The notes: generated by a model from the letters alone, not told the origin. Numbered from the stretch's first letter, positions 7,937 through 18,182 are shown. The stretch is DNA of 39,735 nucleotides from Streptomyces zinciresistens K42 (GCF_000225525.1 NZ_AGBF01000050.1:1-39735); one strand, 5' to 3'. Numbers and translations are program-made.

Positions 7937-9523
7937 ATGGCCGACGTCGACTTCCCCCCGTACGACGTCATCATCATCGGCTCCGGGGCGGGCGGGGGAA
8001 CGCTCGCCCATCGGCTCGCGCCCTCGGGCAAGCGGGTCCTGATCCTGGAGCGGGGCGGGCATCTGCCGCGTGAGCGGGACAACTGGGACTCCACGGCCGT
8101 GTTCGTCAAGGGCAGGTACCGCGCGCCCGAGTTCTGGCTCGACCGGCACGGCGAGGAGTTCCCGCCCGAGGTGAACTACTACGTGGGCGGCAACACCAAG
8201 TTCTACGGGGCCGCCCTGTTCCGGCTGCGGCCCGAGGACTTCGGGGAGATCCGGCACCACGGCGGCCTCTCCCCCGCCTGGCCGATCCGCTACGAGGACC
8301 TGGAGCCGTACTACACCCGGGCGGAGCACCTCTACCGGGTGCACGGCCGGCACGGCGAGGACCCCACGGAGGGCCCGTACAGCGCGCAGTACGCCCATCC
8401 CCCGGTCGCACACGAGCCGCGTATCCAGCAGTTGAGCGACGACCTGGAGAAGCAGGGCCTGCACCCCTTCCACCTGCCCATCGGCGTGGACCTCACCCAG
8501 GACGCGCACGGCGCCGCCACCCCCTCCAGCGCGTGCATCCGCTGCGACCGTGTCGACGGGTTCCCGTGCCTGGTCCGGGGCAAGTCGGACGCCGAGGTGG
8601 TCTGCGTGGAGCCGGCGCTGCGGCATCCGAACGTCGAGATGCTCACCCACGCGCGCGTCACCCGGCTGGACACCGATCCGGCGGGGCGCAGCGTGACCGC
8701 CGTCGAGGTGGAGTTCGGCGACGGCGGACGGACCCGGCTGGCGGCGGACGTGGTCGTCGTGGCCTGCGGCGCGGTCAACTCGGCCGCGCTGCTGCTGGCC
8801 TCGGCCGGGGACCGGCACCCGGACGGGCTGGCGAACGGCTCCGGCGTGGTGGGCCGGCACTACATGCGGCACAACAACCTGGCGTTGATGGCCGTGTCGA
8901 AGGAGCCCAACGACACGGCGTTCCAGAAGACGCTGGCGCTGCACGACTGGTATCTGGGCGCCGACGACTGGGACTTCCCGCTCGGCGGCATCCAGATGCT
9001 CGGCAAGTCCGACGCCGAGCAGATCCACGGCGAGGCCCCGCGCTGGGCCGGGGCGGTGACGCCCGACATGCCCTTCGCGGTACTGGCCCACCACGCCGTC
9101 GACTTCTGGCTGTGCGGGGAGGACCTGCCGCGGGCCGGGAACCGGGTCACCCTGGAGAGCGACGGCCAGATCCGGCTCACGCTCGACGAGCACAACAACA
9201 CCGCCGGACTCGGCCGGCTGCGGCACAGGCTCCAGCACCTGCTGGGGCGGCTGGGCATGCACAAGCACCGTCTGCTGCCGCACAGCATCTATCTGCACAA
9301 GGGCATGCCGATCGGGGCCACCGCGCACCAGGCGGGCACGGTGCGCTTCGGCACCGACCCGGCGTCCTCGGCGCTGGACGTGCACTGCCGGGCGCACGAG
9401 GTCGACAACCTGTACGTGGTCGACACGAGCTTCTTCCCGAGCGTCGGGGCGGTCAACCCGTCGCTGACGGCGATGGCGAACGCCCTGCGGGTGGGCGACC
9501 ACCTCCTGGAACGGCTGGGCTGA
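7937..9523 (+). CDS. GMC-family FAD-dependent oxidoreductase
   Basis: 528 residues. FAD Rossmann motif GSGAGGGTLAHRLA at about residue 16 with the ribose-binding ILERGG, the substrate-domain start VNYYVGGNTKFYGAALFR, and the C-terminal GMC block NLYVVDTSFFPSVGAVNPSL with the catalytic His (TAHQAGT) and Asn (VNPSL). The family oxidises alcohols, sugars or sterols. Several cysteines around 198-206 (SACIRCDRVDGFPC) resemble the Cys-rich insertion of bacterial GMC glucose/choline-type enzymes. Start ATG 7937; no strong ribosome site. An SDR follows 145 nt downstream in the same direction; shared substrate is possible but unproven. Confidence 0.9.
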   Translation: MADVDFPPYDVIIIGSGAGGGTLAHRLAPSGKRVLILERGGHLPRERDNWDSTAVFVKGRYRAPEFWLDRHGEEFPPEVNYYVGGNTKFYGAALFRLRPEDFGEIRHHGGLSPAWPIRYEDLEPYYTRAEHLYRVHGRHGEDPTEGPYSAQYAHPPVAHEPRIQQLSDDLEKQGLHPFHLPIGVDLTQDAHGAATPSSACIRCDRVDGFPCLVRGKSDAEVVCVEPALRHPNVEMLTHARVTRLDTDPAGRSVTAVEVEFGDGGRTRLAADVVVVACGAVNSAALLLASAGDRHPDGLANGSGVVGRHYMRHNNLALMAVSKEPNDTAFQKTLALHDWYLGADDWDFPLGGIQMLGKSDAEQIHGEAPRWAGAVTPDMPFAVLAHHAVDFWLCGEDLPRAGNRVTLESDGQIRLTLDEHNNTAGLGRLRHRLQHLLGRLGMHKHRLLPHSIYLHKGMPIGATAHQAGTVRFGTDPASSALDVHCRAHEVDNLYVVDTSFFPSVGAVNPSLTAMANALRVGDHLLERLG

Positions 9524-9674
9524 CCGACCCGCCGTCGCGCGGGCGAAGTCGCTCGGCCGGTCGGCGCAACAGCGCCTCGCGCCGTACACCCGCGCCCGGC
9601 CCGGGTGATGGGGTGGCGCCCTGACCTCCGGGCGGCCGCCCGGGGGCCTCACCGCCGGGCAGGAGACCGTGACC

Positions 9675-10514
<840 letters not shown>

Positions 10515-10594
10515 GCGCGCGAGGACCACGGCCCGGACGGAACCCCGGAGCACTGCACGCTCCAGCCGCCGGCGGACGCCCCGCCCCGGCTCCC

Positions 10595-10619
10595 GCCCGA
10601 GCCCGAACCCGAACCCGAA
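10595..10619. repeat. CCCGAA/CCCGAG hexamer repeat
   Basis: Four copies of CCCGAR in a row (CCCGAG, CCCGAA, CCCGAA with a flanking CCCGA) between the convergent SDR and GH15 genes. Probably a neutral microsatellite. No clear terminator hairpin was found in this gap. Confidence 0.4.
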
Positions 10620-10656
10620 GGAGAGCACGGTGCCGGTTGCTGCGGGACGCGTGAGG

Positions 10657-12495
10657 TCACTTCCGGTCGAGGGCGCCGTTCAGGGTGATCGCCGCGTCGA
10701 TGAGGGCGAGGTGGGTGAACGCCTGCGGGAAGTTGCCCAGTTGGCGGCCGGTCGGCGCGATCTCCTCGGAGTACAGGCCCAGATGGTTGGCGTACCCCAT
10801 CATCTTCTCCAGGACCAGCCGGGCCCGGTCGGTCCGTCCGGCGCGGGCCAGGGCGTCGACGTACATGAAGGTGCACAGCGAGAACGTGCCCTCCGCGCCG
10901 CGCAGGCCGTCGGGCGAGGCGCCGGGGTCGTAGCGGTAGACGAGGCTGTCGCTGACCAGTTCCTGTTCCATGGCGGTGAGCGTCGACGTCCACATCGGGT
11001 CGTCGGGGGTGAGGAAGCCGACGGTCGACATGCGCAGCAGCGAGGAGTCGAGGACGTCGCTGCCGTAGTGCTGGACGAACGCCTGCCGTCCCGCGCTCCA
11101 GCCCTTGGTCATGACCTGCCCGTAGCAGGCGTCGCGGGCCAGCTTCCAGCGGGCGATGGCCGCCGGTCTGCCGTTGGCCGCGGCGAGGCGGATGGCGCGG
11201 TCGAAGGCCACCCATGACATGACGCGGCCGTAGGTGAAGTCCTGGCGGCCGCCGCGGGTCTCCCACAGGCCCTCCTCGGGCTGGTCCCAGTGGTCGGCCA
11301 GCCATTCGAGGTTCGTCAGCAGCGCGTGCCAGCCGTGGTGGCCCAGTTGCAGGCCGTGCCGGTGGGCGAAGTAGATGCTGTCGAGGGCCTCTCCGTAGAT
11401 GTCGAGCTGGAGCTGGCCGGCGGCGCCGTTGCCGATGCGCACGGGGGCGGACCCCTCGTAGCCCGCCCAGTGGCCGAGGGTCTGCTCGTCCAGGTCGGAG
11501 GAACCGTCCACCCGGTACATGATGTTGAGGGGGCCGGTGTCGCCGTCCTTGCCCGCGCGCTCCTTGACGCGGTCGGCGAGCCAGCGGATGAACGCCATGG
11601 CCTCGTCCTTGAAGCCCAGTCCCAGCAGGGCGTACACGGAGAAGGACGCGTCCCGGATCCAGGTGAAGCGGTAGTCCCAGTTGCGTTCGCCGCCCAGTTG
11701 TTCGGGCAGGGCCGCGGTGGGGGCGGCGACCACGGCGCCGGTGGGCGCGAACGTCATCAGCTTCAAGGTGATCGCGGAGCGTTCCACGCTCTCGCGCCAG
11801 CGCCCCGTGTAGCGCGACTGGTGCAGCCAGGACCGCCAGAACCGCACGGTGTCGTCGAAGAGTTCCCGGTACGCGGCGAGCCGCAGCTCCCTCGGCGGGT
11901 CGTCGGCGCCCCACTCCAGGGCCAGTCCGCGCTCCTGCCCCGCTTCGAGGGTGAGGGTGAAGTGCAGGGCGTCCCGGCGGTCGACGAGGAGGTCGAGCAG
12001 CCGCTCGTCCTCGGGCTCGCGGATCGGATGCACGGTCAGCCGCGCCCCGCCCTCGGCGGTGAAGACCGCCCCGCGCTCGCTGATGTGCAGCCGGTGCGGC
12101 TGCCTGCCGTAGTCGAAGCGGGGCGCTATTTCGATGTCGAACTGCATCCTGCCGCGCACGCAGCGGACCATGCGCACCAGGCGGTGGCGCTCGGTGACCG
12201 TGGTGCCGGTGACGGGCATGAAGTCGACGACCTCGCCCGCGCCCGCCTCGGTCATGAAGCGGGTGACGAGGATCGCCGTGTCGGGGAGGTACAACTGCTT
12301 CGTCGCGTACGAGGGGTGCCGCGGCCGGACGGTGCAGTGGCCGCCCCTGTCCTTGTCGAGGAGGGCCCCGAACACGCTGGGCGAGTCGAAGCGGGGGGCG
12401 CAGAACCAGTCGACGCTGCCGTCGGTCGTCACCAGTGCCGCGGTCTGGAGGTCGCCGAGGAGGCCGTGGTTCTCGATCAGCGGGTAGTCGTCCAT
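10657..12495 (-). CDS. Glycoside hydrolase family 15 (trehalase/glucoamylase-like)
   Basis: 612 residues, cytoplasmic (no signal peptide). Begins with the family block YPLIENHGLLGDLQTAALV and DGSVDWFCAPRFDSPSVF. The (alpha/alpha)6 barrel shows NWDYRFTWIRDASFSVYALL, the general-acid region EEGLWETRGG, and the general-base region LYSEEIAPTGRQLGNFPQA. Actinobacterial members of this size are mostly alpha,alpha-trehalases; glucoamylase activity cannot be excluded. Start ATG 12495 after a GGAAGGGCGG-like site. Monocistronic, divergent from the YihY gene. Confidence 0.92.
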   Translation of the reverse strand: MDDYPLIENHGLLGDLQTAALVTTDGSVDWFCAPRFDSPSVFGALLDKDRGGHCTVRPRHPSYATKQLYLPDTAILVTRFMTEAGAGEVVDFMPVTGTTVTERHRLVRMVRCVRGRMQFDIEIAPRFDYGRQPHRLHISERGAVFTAEGGARLTVHPIREPEDERLLDLLVDRRDALHFTLTLEAGQERGLALEWGADDPPRELRLAAYRELFDDTVRFWRSWLHQSRYTGRWRESVERSAITLKLMTFAPTGAVVAAPTAALPEQLGGERNWDYRFTWIRDASFSVYALLGLGFKDEAMAFIRWLADRVKERAGKDGDTGPLNIMYRVDGSSDLDEQTLGHWAGYEGSAPVRIGNGAAGQLQLDIYGEALDSIYFAHRHGLQLGHHGWHALLTNLEWLADHWDQPEEGLWETRGGRQDFTYGRVMSWVAFDRAIRLAAANGRPAAIARWKLARDACYGQVMTKGWSAGRQAFVQHYGSDVLDSSLLRMSTVGFLTPDDPMWTSTLTAMEQELVSDSLVYRYDPGASPDGLRGAEGTFSLCTFMYVDALARAGRTDRARLVLEKMMGYANHLGLYSEEIAPTGRQLGNFPQAFTHLALIDAAITLNGALDRK

Positions 12496-12772
12496 CGGAC
12501 CGCCCTTCCGGTGCGCGCTTCACCCGAACGCCCCCGGCATCAGGGTAGGCCGGGGGTCCCGGATCGGCGCGCGGGCAGGGGCCGGGCCCGTGGGCGGGCG
12601 GTCCGGGCCGGGGCCGGGCGCGGGCGCGGGGCATGGGCGACCCCCTCGGGAGCGCCGTACGGGTCGAGCGTACGCACGGCCGCGACCTGCCGCATCCCGT
12701 GCCCCGGACGCCCGTGCGGCCCCGTGCGCCCGGCGGGGTGCCGGGGCGCGGTTCGTCGCGCACCCTGGGGTG

Positions 12773-13729
12773 ATGGAGACGTCGTCCGGCCGGCAGGAGG
12801 GGCCCGCGGGGGGACCCGGCTCCGGGCGCCGGGTCCCGGCGCCGCTGCGCGCGGCGTGGTGGCGGGCCGTGTTCGGGGCGTGGGCGGTCCGGCTGAGGGC
12901 CGTGCACGCCCGGCTGGAGGAGCGCCTGCCGGTCGTCACCGGCATCGTGGACCGCTTGATCGCGGTGAACATCTTCGACTCCGCCACCCGGATCGCGGCG
13001 CAGTGCTTCCTGACGGCCGTGCCGCTGCTGTTCGTGCTGGGGGCGTACGCCCCGGAGGCCGTGCAGGAGCAGGTCATCACCTCCGTCAGCGCCGTCTTCG
13101 GTCTGAGCGGGCAGACGAAGGCGCAGGTGGAGCAGGCGTTCGCGCCGCCGAACGAGGAACTGCGCCAGGCGACCGGGCTGATCGGCGCGCTGATGGTGCT
13201 GCTGTCGGCGACGGCGGTGAGCCGTGCGGTGCAACGGCTGTGCCGCCGGGCCTGGTTGCTGTCCCGGGCCGGGGCCAGGGTCGCCCCGTGGCGGTGGCTG
13301 GCGTGGATCGCCCTGTGGCTGGGGGCGCTGGTCGTCCAGGGGCTGCTGCACAACGGGTTCGGGCTCGGCGTGGCGCTGGGCTTTCCGGTCATCCTGCTCA
13401 TGCAGGCGGTCATGTGGTGGTGGACGCAGCACCTGCTGCTCGGCGGCGCCGTGCGCTGGGCACCCCTGCTGCCGGGGGCCGTGATCACGGCGGTCGCGGT
13501 CAGCTGCCTGTCGGTGACCGCGAACTTCTACATGCCGCGCGCCCTCGACCGGGCGCTGACCGACTACGGTTCCGCGGGCTCGGTCTTCGTCCTGCTGTCC
13601 TGGCTGATCGTGGTGTGCGTGGCGGTCGCGGTCGGCCTCAGCGTGGGCGCCGTCCTGTCCCAGGAGCCCTTCCTGCGGCGCCGCCTCGGCACCCCGCGGT
13701 CGCCGCCCGGGAAACGGGAACATCCCTGA
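12773..13729 (+). CDS. YihY/BrkB-family integral membrane protein
   Basis: 318 residues. An N-terminal cytoplasmic segment of about 70 residues is followed by at least five membrane helices; landmarks are the QCFLTAVPLLFVLGAYAP helix near residue 82, LIGALMVLLSATAVSRAVQRLC, WLAWIALWLGALVVQGLL, and the final SVFVLLSWLIVVCVAVAVGL. This layout is the YihY/UPF0761 (formerly RNase BN/BrkB) family. Role unknown; some relatives are linked to envelope integrity. Start ATG 12773; GTG 12770 immediately before it is equally possible. Confidence 0.85.
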   Translation: METSSGRQEGPAGGPGSGRRVPAPLRAAWWRAVFGAWAVRLRAVHARLEERLPVVTGIVDRLIAVNIFDSATRIAAQCFLTAVPLLFVLGAYAPEAVQEQVITSVSAVFGLSGQTKAQVEQAFAPPNEELRQATGLIGALMVLLSATAVSRAVQRLCRRAWLLSRAGARVAPWRWLAWIALWLGALVVQGLLHNGFGLGVALGFPVILLMQAVMWWWTQHLLLGGAVRWAPLLPGAVITAVAVSCLSVTANFYMPRALDRALTDYGSAGSVFVLLSWLIVVCVAVAVGLSVGAVLSQEPFLRRRLGTPRSPPGKREHP

Positions 13730-13744
13730 CCGGAGGGCGGGTTG

Positions 13745-13769
13745 CCGCCGCCGGGATGCCGGGCGGCGG
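13745..13769. terminator. Hairpin between convergent genes
   Basis: CCGCCGCC (13745-13752) pairs with GGCGGCGG (13762-13769) around a 9-nt loop, 15 nt after the YihY stop and about 100 nt from the convergent lipase stop. GC-rich stem without T-run; a plausible bidirectional terminator. Confidence 0.4.
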
Positions 13770-13868
13770 TGCGGCACGGGAGGGGGCCGGGCCGGGCGCG
13801 CCGCCGCCGGCGGCCCTTCGGCCACGGCGGCACGGACCGGCACGGCCCCGCGGTGCACGTCCCCGGGG

Positions 13869-14876
13869 TCAGCCGCCGAGCAGCGGCAGCGTGAGCCCGC
13901 AGCGCACCGGCCGGGCGTGCGCGGGGTCGAGGGCGTTGCTGACGACCTGGGCGGCGTTCGCGTCGTAGGCGAGCGACAGGTGGTCGGAGACGTCGTCGGG
14001 GCAGATGTCCTGGATGAGGATGTTCCGTACGGTGGCGCCGGGGCCGGCCTTCAGGAAGTTGTTCCGGTAGGGCGTGGCGAAGACGTCGTACCGGGTGGCG
14101 ACGACCGTGTACCGGACGCCCGGCCGGGTGTCGCCGCCGCGGTCCAGTCTCCGGTTGACGGCGGAGCCGGCCATCTGGTCCGACCACGCCTGGCCGACGG
14201 CCGCGGACACGGCCGGGTTGAGCCCGAGTCGCGTGGTCACGGTCCCGATGCCGGAGAGGCTCCCGCCGTGGTTGGAGGGGGCGAGGGCGATGAGGCTGCG
14301 CACCTTGTTGCGCCGGGGGTTGCCGGCGTCCGTGCCGCCCTCGAACCGCAGGTACCAGCGGGGCGTGGGGCCGCCGCCCTGGGAGTGCCCGACGATGTCG
14401 ACCTGGCGTGCTCCGGTGGCCTCGCGCACCCGGTCGACGTAGCGGGCGATCTCGCGGGCGGACTCCGGGACGGGGCCGGTGGCCTTGAACGGATTGCCGG
14501 GCGTACCCCCGTAGTTGGGGGCGAAGACGCAGTAGCCCTGCCGCTTCAGATAGGGCGAGAGCATGCTCCAGTTGTTGAAGGCGTTCGCGGCGGACCCGTG
14601 GAGCAGGACGACGGGGCGCGGGTGTTCGCGCGTGGGGCGGCAGTTCCAGTCGTCGGCCCCGGCGGGCGGGGCGTCCGGGTGGAGGAGTCCGCCGGCCACG
14701 GCCGTGGGGACGTCGAGGACGCGGCCGTCGCGTGCCGGGGGCGACGGTGTGCCGGACGCCGTGGCCGGGCCCTGGAGGCCGACGGCCAGGGGGAGGGCGA
14801 GGCCCGCGCCGAGGGCGGCGGCCCATCGGCGGCGCGGGCGGTGCGGCCGTCTCGGGGAGACCTCTCGGTGCGACAT
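13869..14876 (-). CDS. Secreted alpha/beta-hydrolase lipase (class 2/EstA type)
   Basis: 335 residues. Signal peptide: basic REVSPRRPHRPRRR, hydrophobic WAAALGAGLALPLAVGL, cleavage near ATA-SG at about residue 41. The hydrolase core shows RPVVLLHGSAANAFNNW with the oxyanion HG, the nucleophile elbow VDIVGHSQGGG, and a late His in DDVSDHLSLAYD. This matches the lipase class 2 family (PF01674) of secreted Streptomyces lipases/esterases. Start ATG 14876 follows GAGGAG at 8 nt spacing. Lies downstream of the FAAL cassette in the same orientation but 437 nt away, so probably separate. Confidence 0.88.
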   Translation of the reverse strand: MSHREVSPRRPHRPRRRWAAALGAGLALPLAVGLQGPATASGTPSPPARDGRVLDVPTAVAGGLLHPDAPPAGADDWNCRPTREHPRPVVLLHGSAANAFNNWSMLSPYLKRQGYCVFAPNYGGTPGNPFKATGPVPESAREIARYVDRVREATGARQVDIVGHSQGGGPTPRWYLRFEGGTDAGNPRRNKVRSLIALAPSNHGGSLSGIGTVTTRLGLNPAVSAAVGQAWSDQMAGSAVNRRLDRGGDTRPGVRYTVVATRYDVFATPYRNNFLKAGPGATVRNILIQDICPDDVSDHLSLAYDANAAQVVSNALDPAHARPVRCGLTLPLLGG

Positions 14877-15313
14877 CGGGCCACTCCTCTGCTCGGGTCG
14901 GCCGGGCGCCGACCCGAGGATCATCGGCGAGGCGTCTGCCGTACCGCCCGGCAGCCGCTCTCGGCACCTCTGATGGAGCAGACGGATTTCATCCGTCCGG
15001 CCCAGGGGAGGGGACGCGGGACGGGTGGGGCGGGTGGAGCGGGTTCGGGGCCGGGTGCGCCGAGGCGGGGCGGCGGCCGGAAGACCGCCGGTTCGCGGCA
15101 CACAACTGCCCTGTCGGGCAATGAGGTTGGCGCCCTTTCACGCCATCCCCGCTCGCTCCGTTGCGGGTTGGGGCGGTCGTGGGGCGGGGCGGCGGGGCGC
15201 AGGCCCCGGGTCTCCGCGGCGCGGGCTGTCAGCCGGGTGTGCGCCCGGGACCAGCCGGCCGGCTCGGAGGGACTCAGGTCGGCCACCGCCGCCAGGTCCG
15301 ACGCCAGAGCGGC
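14877..15313. other. Intergenic region upstream of the lipase
   Basis: No supported gene in 437 nt. Two short hairpins are visible: GACGGAT/ATCCGTC at 14981-14997 with a 3-nt loop, about 105 nt upstream of the lipase start, and TGCCC/GGGCA at 15107-15120. The first could be an operator, the second a weak terminator for the cassette to the right; neither is certain. Confidence 0.4.
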
Positions 15314-16129
15314 TCAGTCGTCCCAGGCGGGGCTGGTGTTGGGGGGGTAGGGAGAGCTGGAGGCGCCGTTCACCCAGTCGTCCACGTCCCGTCCGTCCCA
15401 TTCCAGCAGCGTCTCGGCGTGCCGGATGCACATGTCGAAGTCGAGGCTCCCGAAAAGACGGCTGACGGTGATCTGCTGATTGAGCTGCTGGTACCCCTTG
15501 CCTGTCCTGTATTCCATCTGCACCGTGGTCCGCAGCAGCCCGAGGCGCAGATCCCCGTCCACCACGGCCAGGATCCCCTGCTGCACGTTGCTGTCCTTCT
15601 CCTGCTGCCCCTCGTTCTGGACCGCCAACTGGCCGATCTTCCGGACGGAGTTGATGATGCCGGTGAGCGTGTCCGGCGTCACCAGACCACCGACCAGGTC
15701 GGTCACCGCCGAGATGGCCGGCGACAGGGAGAGGGACGAGATGTATTCATCGCGGCTGTCGTCAGTGACCTGGGCGAGGAACGGCATCGTTTCGAACTGG
15801 AGCTCGAAGATGATCCACCGAATCAGATCGAACAGGGTGGATGACTGATCGAAGCCGGCGGAGTCCTCGGTCTTGCGCAGGATGGTGGCGGCCACGGACT
15901 GCCATGAGCCGAAGGGCGCCAGCGGCCCCAGGCCGGGCAGCCCGCCGCTGTCCCCGCCACAGGTGTTGCCCACCCCCGTCTCCTGGTCGCCGTAGTCGAG
16001 CTCGCGGCCGACGGGACCCGGCAGGCCGAGCTTCGCCAGCGCCTCCCGCGGGGGCGCCTGCTTGGGCTGCGCCCACATGGCGATCGCCAACGCTTCGCGC
16101 AGTAACTGCTGTTGATTCACCGTGCTCAC
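15314..16129 (-). CDS. Unknown protein A of the FAAL-ACP cassette
   Basis: 271 residues, family not recognised. It is a paralogue of the 264-residue protein at 18299-19093. Shared blocks in order: an N-terminal helix ending in A-x-W (about residues 11-20), GVGN, FGSW-x-SVAATI, GFD-x-x-x-T-x-FDL, ISSLSL, SV-x-K-x-GQLA, a GQ-x-x-K-x-SN region, RTTV-x-ME, GKGY-x-QL, LDFD-x-C, LL-x-WDG-x-DVDDW, and the terminal PN-x-SPAWD. No signal peptide or membrane helix; Gln- and Asp-rich, probably soluble. Start GTG 16129 sits 6 nt after GGAGGA and 16 nt past the ACP stop, so it is co-transcribed as the last gene of the cassette. GC is low for this genome (hand count 37 of 60 in 15721-15780). Function unknown; a partner or acceptor of the acyl-ACP is my inference. 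Confidence 0.85.
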   Translation of the reverse strand: MSTVNQQQLLREALAIAMWAQPKQAPPREALAKLGLPGPVGRELDYGDQETGVGNTCGGDSGGLPGLGPLAPFGSWQSVAATILRKTEDSAGFDQSSTLFDLIRWIIFELQFETMPFLAQVTDDSRDEYISSLSLSPAISAVTDLVGGLVTPDTLTGIINSVRKIGQLAVQNEGQQEKDSNVQQGILAVVDGDLRLGLLRTTVQMEYRTGKGYQQLNQQITVSRLFGSLDFDMCIRHAETLLEWDGRDVDDWVNGASSSPYPPNTSPAWDD

Positions 16130-16145
16130 GGCTGTCCTCCGGCAC

Positions 16146-16427
16146 TCAGGGGCGGCTGGCGTACTGCTCGCGCGACTCGCAGATCAACCGCTCGACGTCC
16201 TGCACGGTCTGCACCCGGAGGATGGCCTCGAAGCCCAGGTTGACCAGGAAGCCCAGCTCGACCGCGCCCAGCAGTCGGAGGAGCTTCATGGAGTCGACCC
16301 CCGGCAGCTCGGTCACCATGGTGGTGTCCTTGATCCCCTCGGGGCACTCCGCGTCGCTGAGATCCAACTTCTCGCGGATCAGGGAGTACAGCCGCTCTCG
16401 CTCTTGGGGGGGCAGATGGGTGTTCAT
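16146..16427 (-). CDS. Stand-alone acyl carrier protein
   Basis: 93 residues, four-helix ACP fold. The phosphopantetheine site is Ser46 in PGVDSMKLL, a DSM variant of the usual DSL. The stretch EKLDLSDAECPEGIKDTTMV before it and the helix LGFLVNLGFEAILRVQTVQD after it fit a discrete ACP; the last helix contains VERLICESRE. Start ATG 16427 after GAGGAG. It begins 33 nt after the fatty acyl-AMP ligase stop, so the ligase most likely loads this ACP with a fatty acid. This is not the housekeeping fatty-acid ACP, which is encoded with fab genes in Streptomyces. Confidence 0.87.
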   Translation of the reverse strand: MNTHLPPQERERLYSLIREKLDLSDAECPEGIKDTTMVTELPGVDSMKLLRLLGAVELGFLVNLGFEAILRVQTVQDVERLICESREQYASRP

Positions 16428-16460
16428 GGCTGCTCCTCATGGAGGGCGTACGGATGGTGT

Positions 16461-18182
16461 TCACCTCGCCCGGAGTGCTCCACCGTGGAGAACCCCTTCG
16501 AGATACTGCTGCCGCGTCCTGCTCCGCTTCACCTTGCCGCTGGAGGTCTTGGGCAGTTCCCCCGCCGCCAGGAGGAGGATCTCCGCCACGGGCAGGGACA
16601 GCTTCGTCTGGATGTGGCCGCGGACCTGCCGGGCCACCGTGGCGGCGTCCCCCGCGCGGAGCTCGGCGACGATCACCACCTCCTCGGTAGCCCGGCCCGG
16701 CCGGGTGAAGGCCACGACGCTGCCCTTGCGCAGACCGGGCACCTCGGCCGCGGCCCACTCCACCGTCTGCGGGTCGTGATTGCGCCCATTGATGATCAGC
16801 AGGTCCTTCTTGCGGCTCGTCACGTAGAGGATGCCTTCCGCCAGGTATCCGCAGTCCCCCGTGCGCAGGCCGTGAGCCGTGAAGCTCCGCCGGGTCGCCT
16901 CCGCCTCACCGTGGTAGCCCGCGGCCACGCTCGGCCCCTGGAAGACCACCTCGCCGATGTGCCGCTCCGGGAGCGGATTCCCCTCATCGTCCACGATGAG
17001 GATGCGGTGACCCGCGACGGGGCGTCCGCAGGGCACGAACGCCACCTGCGACCCGGGAACCTCCGCCTCCGAGGCGGGCCGCGCGAGGCCGCTCGCGTGG
17101 TAGGGCTCCTTCTGGATGACATCCAGGGCGAGCGGAACTCCGATCTCGCCGAACGAGATCGCGAGCGTCGCCTCCGCCATGCCGTAACACGGCACAACTG
17201 TCCCTGGCCTCAGCCCCGCAGCCGCGAAGTGCGCCGCGAAGGAGCGCAGCGTCTCCGGGTGGTTGGGCTCGGCGCCGCAGCCCACGACCCTCAAACAGGA
17301 CAGGTCCAGCCGCTTCACCTCCTCCGCCGAGGTGTGCTTGACGGCCATCGCCAGGCCGAAGTTGGGCGCGAAGGTCACGGTCGCGCGGTGGCGGCTCACC
17401 GTTTCCAGCCAGAGCCCCGGTGAGAGCGCGAAGCGCAGCGTCGGGAGGAAGCTCACCGGGCAGCGCGCCATCAGAGGCGCCAGCACGAAACCGACCAGCC
17501 CCATGTCGTGGTACATGGGCAACCAGCTCACGCCCCGGTCTCGCCCGCGTTCAAGGCGCAGGGCGCTGACGATGGCCGCGCAGTTGGCGAGCGCGCTGGC
17601 GTGCGTGACCCGCACTCCCTTGGGAGTCGCCGTGCTCCCCGAGGTGAACTGCAGGAACATCACGTCCTCCGGGAGGATCGCCTCGGGCCGGGGCGCACCC
17701 CCCGGCAGGGGCTCGGCGAAGAACTCCTCCGAGACGACGGCCTGCAGGCCGTCGACCGCCTGGAGGAGCGGGCCCAGCAGGTCCGCCAGGCTCCGGGGCA
17801 TCAAGAGCGCGCGGGCTCCCGCCGCGCGGAGGATGCTGGCGGCGTCCTCGCGGTACGCCTCGAACTTGCCGAAGCTCATGGGCGGGTACATGGGGACCGC
17901 AATGACGCCCACCGAGACCGCGCCCAGGAAGGTCAGGACGAACTCCTGCTCCTCGGGGACGATGAGCGCGACGCGCTCTCCCTTGCGCAGGCCGCTCTGG
18001 AGCAGCCGGCGCCCCCGGCGCATGGCCTCCCGCGACAGCTCCGACCAGCTCACGAAGTGCTCGCGCCCGTCGTCCTGGATGAAGGTGCAGCCGCTGTCCG
18101 AGTGGCCGAGGTTCTCGGCGAGGACCTCGGTGAAGGTCGAGACCGTCGCTCCCTCGGGCGGCAGCACTTCTCTGGAGGACAT
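16461..18182 (-). CDS. Fatty acyl-AMP ligase (FAAL)
   Basis: 573 residues of the adenylate-forming superfamily. P-loop LQFTSGSTATPKGV, SWLPMYHDMGLVG (the MYHDMGL block is diagnostic for FAAL/FadD32-type ligases), VGCGAEPNHPETL, CYGMAEATLAI, GRPVAGHRILIVDDEG, and the hinge and C-terminal parts LRTGDCGYL, RKKDLLIINGRNHDPQTVE and the catalytic lysine region TSSGKVKRSRTR. FAALs form acyl-adenylates and pass them to an ACP, not to CoA. Start ATG 18182 (weak ribosome site), 116 nt after unknown protein B, with a hairpin between. No attached carrier, PKS or NRPS domains. The sequence style recalls myxobacterial FAALs, but that is an impression, not a search result. Confidence 0.92.
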   Translation of the reverse strand: MSSREVLPPEGATVSTFTEVLAENLGHSDSGCTFIQDDGREHFVSWSELSREAMRRGRRLLQSGLRKGERVALIVPEEQEFVLTFLGAVSVGVIAVPMYPPMSFGKFEAYREDAASILRAAGARALLMPRSLADLLGPLLQAVDGLQAVVSEEFFAEPLPGGAPRPEAILPEDVMFLQFTSGSTATPKGVRVTHASALANCAAIVSALRLERGRDRGVSWLPMYHDMGLVGFVLAPLMARCPVSFLPTLRFALSPGLWLETVSRHRATVTFAPNFGLAMAVKHTSAEEVKRLDLSCLRVVGCGAEPNHPETLRSFAAHFAAAGLRPGTVVPCYGMAEATLAISFGEIGVPLALDVIQKEPYHASGLARPASEAEVPGSQVAFVPCGRPVAGHRILIVDDEGNPLPERHIGEVVFQGPSVAAGYHGEAEATRRSFTAHGLRTGDCGYLAEGILYVTSRKKDLLIINGRNHDPQTVEWAAAEVPGLRKGSVVAFTRPGRATEEVVIVAELRAGDAATVARQVRGHIQTKLSLPVAEILLLAAGELPKTSSGKVKRSRTRQQYLEGVLHGGALRAR

